This document shows positions 27,101 through 35,700 of a stretch of DNA of 64,000 nucleotides, piece after piece (the first letter of the stretch is position 1; every line of letters starts with the position of its first letter). The translations under genes and the position numbers were made by a program. Under the pieces are notes generated by a model. That model was not told the origin of the DNA. It did not search any database and saw only the letters and a program-made list of their open reading frames with translations. This stretch comes from Macrostomum hystrix (lineage: Eukaryota; Platyhelminthes; Macrostomidae): assembly GCA_950097015.1 (NCBI GenBank), contig CATNEN010000003.1, positions 2,286,001-2,350,000 of the forward strand. Reading direction: 5' to 3'.

Positions 27101-29740
27101 AAAATATTTACTTAGCAACAAATATTCAGACGCTAGCAATGGCCAGTACTCACCGAATCGATTCTGGGGAGTTTCGCGTTCGCTTCATCTCAAACACCGG
27201 CCAACGATCGGCAGTTAAACTTGCGGAAATTGTTTTTAGAGGTGTTTCAGATGCGCTGCTTTCAACCAGTTCGCCAATTATGTTCGGAGCTGTGACATTC
27301 AACTCAAAATTAGCAATGGAATCAAGACGATCGTCAAATAGGCAGTCACTGACTTGAATGCGAATCATTGCCCAACTCTGAAATAATAAAAAATTAAAAT
27401 GTTTTTCTTCTGATTAGATAGGACGTATGAGTATTTCACAATACTTGCCGGCACTGGTCCATCTTCACTGATCAGCGCCTTCGTTAACTGAGGCATTGTC
27501 TCGACTTGGTTCGTGAAATTCAATCGATCCGCGTTGTTAACACAAGGACTGGACATGCGGAGTGCTGGTCTGAGGACAGGACAGAATTTCAGGGTAGATA
27601 GAGGTGCCATTTCCAATACCATAGACTGTCATTCCCTCTCCTATAGACTGTGCCATTCCCTCTACTATAGACTGCCATTCCCTCTACTATAGACTGTGCC
27701 ATTCCCTCTCCTATAGACTGTGCCATTCCCTCTCCTATAGACTGTGCCATTCCCTCTCCTATAGACTGTGCCATTCCCTCTCCTATAGACTGTGCCATTC
27801 CCTCTACTATAGACTGCCATTCCCTCTACTATAGACTGTGCCATTCCCTCTCCTATAGACTATGCCATTCCCTCTACTATAGACTGTCATTCCCTCTACT
27901 ATAGACTGCCATTCCCTCTACTATAGACTGCCATTCCCTCTACTATAGACTGTCATTCCCTCTACTATAGACTGTGCCATTCCCTCTACTATAGACTGCC
28001 ATTCCCTCTACTATAGACTATGCCATTCCCTCTCCTATAGAATGTGCCATTCCCTCTACTATAGACTGCCATTCCCTCTACTATAGACTGCCATTCCCTC
28101 TACTATAGACTGTGCCATTCCCTCTACTATAGACTGTGCCATTCCCTCTACTATAGACTGTGCCATTCCCTCTACTATAGACTGTGCCATTCCCTCTCCT
28201 ATAGACTGTGCCATTCCCTCTACTATAGACTGTGCCATTCCCTCTACTATAGACTGTGCCATTCCCTCTACTATAGACTGTGCCATTCCCTCTACTATAG
28301 ACTATGCCATTCCCTCTCCTATAGACTATGCCATTCCCTCTACTATAGACTACTGTGCCATTCCCTCTACTATAGACTGCCATTCCCTCTACTATAGACT
28401 GCCATTCCCTCTACTATAGACTGTCATTCCCTCTACTATAGACTGTGCCATTCCCTCTACTATAGACTGCCATTCGCTCTACTATAGACTGTGCCATTCC
28501 CTCTACTATAGACTGTGCCATTCCCTCTACTATAGACTGCCATTCCCTCTACTATAGACTATGCCATTCCCTCTCCTATAGACTGTGCCATTCCCTCTAC
28601 TATAGACTGCCATTCCCTCTACTATAGACTGCCATTCCCTCTACTATAGACTATGCCATTCCCTCTCCTATAGACTGTGCCATTCCCTCTACTATAGACT
28701 GTGCCATTCCCTCTACTATAGACTGTGCCATTCCCTCTACTATAGACTGTGCCATTCCCTCTACTATAGACTGTGCCATTCCCTCTACTATAGACTATGC
28801 CATTCCCTCTCCTATAGACTATGCCATTCCCTCTACTATAGACTGTGCCATTCCCTCTACTATAGACTGCCATTCCCTCTACTATAGACTGCCATTCCCT
28901 CTACTATAGACTGTCATTCCCTCTACTATAGACTGTGCCATTCCCTCTACTATAGACTGCCATTCCCTCTACTATAGACTATGCCATTCCCTCTCCTATA
29001 GACTGTGCCATTCCCTCTACTATAGACTGCCATTCCCTCTACTATAGACTGCCATTCCCTCTACTATAGACTATGCCATTCCCTCTCCTATAGACTGTGC
29101 CATTCCCTCTACTATAGACTGTCATTCCCTCTACTATAGACTGCCATTCCCTCTACTATAGACTGTGCCATTCCCTCTACTATAGACTGCCATTCCCTCT
29201 ACTATAGACTGTGCCATTCCCTCTACTATAGACTGCCATTCCCTCTACTATAGACTGTGCCATTCCCTCTACCATAGACTGTACCATTCCCTCTACCATA
29301 GACTGTGCCATTCCCTCTACCATAGACTGTGCCATTCCCTCTACCATAGACTGCCATTCCCTCTCCTGTATACTGCCATTCCCTCAGTGCTTACCCATCC
29401 CAAACAGCGGACATGTCGAAGGCGGGATCGCAGGCCGAACTACCAGAGTCGCATTCCGTTCCGTCGATTCTCAAATTCGAAGGATTTTCATAGCTGATCA
29501 GCATTATGACTAGCCTAGCCTTTAGGAATAGATTTTATTAGGGTATTTTTTGTTAGTTTTTTTAATCTGTCCAACGCATTGAGCTCAAACACACATACTA
29601 ATATTGCAGTATTTGAGTCGTTGATAATATAACTCACCGATGACGTCACAGTCGGCAATCCGTATGAGTAGTTTATCAATAAACTTGCAACTAAAAACCT
29701 TAGCATCACTCTAATCATTTACTTAGCGATTCTAATTTAG

Positions 29741-29795
<55 letters not shown>

Positions 29796-32700
29796 TGCTG
29801 CTGTTGCTGCTGCTGTTGCTGCTGCTGTTGCTGCTGCTGTTGCTGCTGCTGTTGCTGCTGCTGTTGCTGCTGCTGTTGCTGCTGCTGTTGCTGCTGCTGT
29901 TGCTGCTGCTGTTGCTGCTGCTGTTGCTGCTGCTGTTGCTGCTGCTGTTGCTGCTGCTGTTGCTGCTGCTGTTGCTGCTGTTGCTAGAAAGGTTGAATAT
30001 TAATTTTGGTTTCTGCTATATACATATAGACTGTATATATATATTATTCGTTTGACCGCTAACCAAAGCCACTGATGAAGCTGCATTAAGGCAAAACTCA
30101 GCGGTTGATAAACAAAGCTTAGAGACTGGCGATTGCAATCTATCGCTTGTGATACATGGTGAGCCCCCGCAATGCCTTGAACATTTAAGGCAATGAGGTG
30201 AAGCTACTAGCATAGTTTTAATTGGAAAATTTAGATTAGTAAAAATTGTTATCAAACTTAATAGGAATCTATTAGACATGCTATTGTAATTGCAATCTAT
30301 TAGCATTGATTTACAAACCTGTAAAAGGCAAAAAAATATTTTTTTGTGCCTCATCATGTCTATTTGTGGCTTCAACGTGTTTTCCGGTGTAATTTCGAAC
30401 AGAAAAACTCGATCCAAACTTTCTACCTATTCGTGGATTTCTAACCCCTGTTTGACAGCCTCTACCCCCTTCACAAGAGGTTTCTAGCACCTACCAAGAG
30501 GTTTCTACCCCCTTCCCAAGAGGTTTCTACCCTCTTCCCAAGAGGTTTCTACCCCCTTCCCAAGAGGTTTCTACCCCCATCACAAGAGGTTTCTAGCACC
30601 TACCAAGAGGTTTCTACCCTCTTCCCAAAAGGTTTCTACCCTCTTCCCAAGAGGTTTCTACCCCCTTCCCAAGAGGTTTCTACCCCCATCACAAGAGGTT
30701 TCTAGCACCTACCAAGAGGTTTCTACCCCCTTCCCAAGAGGTTTCTACCCTCTTCCCAAGAGGTTTCTACCCCCTTCCCAAGAGGTTTCTACCCCCATCA
30801 CAAGAGGTTTCTAGCACCTACCAAGAGGTTTCTACCCTCTTCCCAAAAGGTTTCTACCCTCTTCCCAAGAGGTTTCTACCCCCTTCCCAAGAGGTTTCTA
30901 CCCCCATCACAAGAGGTTTCTAGCACCTACCAAGAGGTTTCTACCCCCTTCCCAAGAGGTTTCTACCCTCTTCCCAAAAGGTTTCTACCCCCTTCCCAAG
31001 AGGTTTCTACCCCCTTGCCAAGAGGTTTCTACCCCCTTCCCAAAAGGTTTCTACCCCCTTGCCAAGAGGTTTCTACCCCCTTCCCAAGAGGTTTCTACCC
31101 CCTTGCCAAGAGGTTTCTTCCCCTTCCCAAGAGGTTTCTACCCTCTTCCGAAGAGGTTTCTACCCCCTTCCCAAGAGGTTTCTACCCCCTTGCCAAGAGG
31201 TTTCTACCCCCTTCCCAAGAGGTTTCTACCCCCTTCCCAAGAGGTTTCTATCCCCTTCCCAAGATGTTTCTACCCCCTTCCCAAGAGGTTTCTACCCCCT
31301 TCCCAAGAGGTTTCTACCCCCTTCCCAAGAGGTTTCTACCCTTGACTTAGCGGCAGGGGGCCTCCATGACGGACGCAGCGAGGAGGCGGCTGATGCCGCC
31401 CATATCGCTAACCCCTGGCAGAGGTTTCTACCCCCTTCCCAAGAGGTTTCTACCACCTACCAAGAGGTTTCTACCCCCTTCCCAAGAGGTTTCTACCCCC
31501 TTCCCAAGAGGTTTCTACCCCCTTGCCAAGAGGTTTCTACCCCCTTCCCAAGAGGTTTCTACCCCCTTCCCAAGAGGTTTCTACCCCCTTCCCAAGATGT
31601 TTCTACCCCCTTCCCAAGAGGTTTCTACCCCCTTCCCAAGAGGTTTCTACCCCCTTCCCAAGAGGTTTCTACCCTTGACTTAGCGGCAGGGGGCCTCCAT
31701 GACGGACGCAGCGAGGAGGCGGCTGATGCCGCCCATATCGCTAACCCCTGGCAGAGGTTTCTACCCCCTTCCCAAGAGGTTTCTACCACCTACCAAGAGG
31801 TTTCTACCCCCTTCCCAAGAGGTTTATACCCCCTTCCCAAGAGGTTTCTACCCCCTTCCCAAGAGGTTTCTACCCCCCTTCCCAAGAGGTTTCTACCCCC
31901 TTCCCAAGAGGTTTCTACCCCCTTCCCAAGAGGTTTCTACCCTCTTCCCAAGAGGTTTCTACCCCCTTCGCAAGAGGTTTCTACCCCCTTCCCAAGAGGT
32001 TTCTACCCCCTTCCCAAGAGGTTTCTACCACCTACCAAGAGGTTTACCCCTTTCCATGAGGTTTCTAATCTTTCCAAAGAGGTTTTTAACCCTAGTAATG
32101 ATTTTTTCAACTAAACAAGCTAAAAAATAACTTTTTAAATTGCCCAAAAACCTGTCCTTTTTACACGCTACTTACAGTTGAAATATTAGAAACTAAACAA
32201 ACAATTTTCCATTGAAAACCCAAACCGCAGGCAAGCTAATGTACGGCGTTTTCTCGGCCATCACCTTCGTGGTACTGCTCAACATGCTAATAGCCATGAT
32301 GAACTGCAGCTATGAGTTCATTGCGGTAATATCATGCAAATATGACCCTTCATTTTGGTATCCGGTGACTTTTGCCACCCTCTCTGACTTCACTCTCTGT
32401 TTCAATCTGTTTCACTCTCGATTTCACTCTCGATTTCACTCTCAAGTTCACTCTCGATTTCACTCTCGATTTCCCTCTCAAGTTCACTCTCGATTTCACT
32501 CTCGATTTCACTCTCGATTTCACTCTCGATTTCACTCTCGATTTCACTCTCGATTTCACTCTCGATTTCCCTCTCAAGTTCACTCTCGATTTCACTCTCG
32601 ATTTCACTCTCGATTTCACTCTCGATTTCACTCTCGATTTCACTCTCGATTTCACTCTCGATTTCACTCTCGATTTCACTCTCGATTTCACTCTCGATTT

Positions 32701-35700
32701 CACTCTTGATTTCACTTTCGATTTCACTCTCGATTTCACTCTTGATTTCACTCTCGATTTCACTCTCGATTTCACTCTCGATTTCACTCTCAAGTTCACT
32801 CTCGATTTCACTCTCGATTTCACTCTCGATTTCACTCTCAAGTTCACTCTCGATTTCACTCTAGATTTCACTCTCGATGTCACTCTCGATTTCACTCTCA
32901 AGTTCACTCTCGATTTCACTCTCAAGTTCACTCTCGATTTCACTCTAGATTTCACTCTCTATTTCACTCTCGATTTCACTCTCGATTTCACTCTCAAGTT
33001 CACTCTCGATTTCACTCTCGATTTCACTCTCGATTTCACTCTCGATTTCACTCTAGATTTCACTCTCTAATTTTCACTCTCTTTTTCACTCTCGATCCCT
33101 CGATCCCTCTAATTCACTCATTTTTTCACTCTCTTTGTCATCCTCTTTGTCACTCTCCATTTAACTCTCAAGCTCACTCATTACTTCACTCATTATGTCA
33201 CTGTATTTTTCACTCTTTTTTCACTCCATTTCACAATGTCACTCGCAAGTTGACTCTCTATTTTACCCTCTATTTCACTCCCTATTCTTCGAATTCGTAT
33301 CGAGTAAAAATCGTAACTAGAGAAAGCTAAAACAGAAGTTTACTTCAAATATTTTTCTTCATCAGCACTAAGTCTTATTTTTTTTCTGGCTTTCGTTGAC
33401 TTCATTTTTTCAAAAAGATTCAGTCAGTTGTTTTCGATACTACGCAAATCTTTCATATTTTTAAGCCAAATATTTACACTTAGCTTCGCAAATTTTATAC
33501 TTTCGTTGTGTCTTTTACTTCGAAAAACAAGAAAAAATGAAATGCTTCTTGCTACAAAAGATCGTTTTTTATTATGCGAGCTGTACTTTTGTCTGATTTT
33601 TCAGTAGCAACTCCCACCTGTGCTTGCATCTGTAGCTTTGAAATTTTCTAAAATGCGCTATCCTTTGCCCTTCCAGTGATCCCACTTAATGAGGTTTTAC
33701 TGGCCCTCAAATCACTTCCTAGATCCCCTTGACCCCTCACTCCTAGATCCCCTAGACCCCTCTCTCCTAGATCCCCTTGACCCCTCACTCCTAGATCCCC
33801 TAGACCCCTCACTCCTAGATTCCCTTGACCCCTTGACCCGTTGACCCCTCACTCCTAGATCCCCTTGACCCCTCACTCCTAGATCCCCTTGACACCTCAC
33901 TCCTAGATCCCCTTGACCCCTCACTCCTAGATCCCCTTGACCCCTCACTCCTAGATCCCCTTGACCCCTCACTCCTAGATCCCCTTGACCCCTCACTCCT
34001 AGATCCCCTTGACCCCTCACTCCTAGATCCCCTTGACCCCTCACTCCTAGATCCCCTTGACCCCTCACTCCTAGATCCCCTTGACCCCTCACTCCTAGAT
34101 CCCCTTGACCCCTCACTCCTAGATCCCCTTGACCCCTCACTCCTAGATTCCCTTGACCCCTCATTCCTAGATCCCCTTGACCCCTCACTCCTAGATGAAC
34201 CTTGACCCCTCTCTCCTAGATCCCCTTGACCCCTCTCTCCTAGATCCCCTTGACCCCTCACTCCTAGATCCCCTTGACCCCTCACTCCTAGATGAACCTT
34301 GACCCCTCTCTCCTAGATCCCCTTGACCCCCTCACTGCTAGATCCCCTTGACCCCTCTCTCCTAGATCCCTTGGACCCCTCACTCCTAGATCCCCTTGAC
34401 CCCTCTCTCCTAGATCCCCTGACCCCTCACTCCTAGATCCCCTTGACCCCTCACTCCTAGATCCCCTTGACCCCTCACTCCTAGATCCCCTTGACCCCTC
34501 ACTCCTAGATCCCTTGACCCCTCACTCCTAGATCCCTTGACCCCTCACTCCTAGATCCCTTGACCCCTCTCTCCTAGATCCCCTTGACCCCTCACTCCTA
34601 GATCCCTTGACCCCCTCACTCCTAGATCCCCTTGACCCCTCACTCCTAGATCCCCTTGACCCCTCACTCCTAGATCCCCTTGACCCCTCACTCCTAGATC
34701 CCTTGACCCCCTCACTCCTAGATCCCTTGACCCCCTCACTCCTAGATCCCCTTGACCCCTCACTCCTAGATCCCTTGACCCCTCACTCCTAGATCCCCTA
34801 GACCCCTCTCTCCTAGATCCCCTTGACCCCTCACTCCTAGATCCCCTTGACCCCTCACTCCTAGATCCCCTTGACCCCTCACTCCTAGATCCCCTTGACC
34901 CCCCACTCCTAGATGAACCTTGACCTACCCTTCTCTTCCGCGCGCCGCAGATGCAATCGGACACCGAGTGGAAGTTCGCCCGCAGCAAACTTTGGATCAG
35001 CTATTTTGAGGAGGGGGGCACGCTGCCTGTTCCATTCAACATCGTCCCCAGTCCGAAAACTTTTCTGTACGTGCTTTACTGGCTGAAGGACAAGATTTGC
35101 TCTTGCTCAAAGAAGCACCAGAGGAGCAAATGGCAAAGCATCCGGGTGAGATGACTGCCGATACATTTTGCTCATTGCCATTATAAATTAGTAAAGTAAA
35201 AACATCTTTATACATACTCATTGTTAAACTAACCATTTTAGAAAATTGTCAAGAAGGTTAACGAAAAAGAGATAAGATATCAGGTAAGCATTCCTCCGGA
35301 TGAAGATAAGGCGGCATTAGGTTAGACTATGAGCTTGAACTATTGACTTCTGAATCTAGAACTTGAACTAATGACTTCTGAATCTAGAACTTGAACTAAT
35401 GACTTCTGAATCTAGAACTTGAACTAATGACTTCTAAATCTAGAACTTGAACTAATGACTTCTGAATCTAGAACTTGAACTAATGACTTCTGAATCTAGA
35501 ACTTGAACTAATGACTTCTGAATCTAGAACTTGAACTAATGACTTCTGAATCTAGAACTTGAACTAATGACTTCTGAATCTAGAACTTGAACTATTGGCT
35601 TCCAAATCTAGTTTAAGGACTTCAAAATCAAGACCAAATCCGATTGCAGAACATTATGCGGTCCTTGGTGAAGCGCTATTTGACCGCGAGACAGAGGGCT

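Noticed and set aside
29744-30055. polyLeu frame
   Set aside because: CTG/TTG triplet repeat upstream of the DSL gene, on the wrong strand for it.
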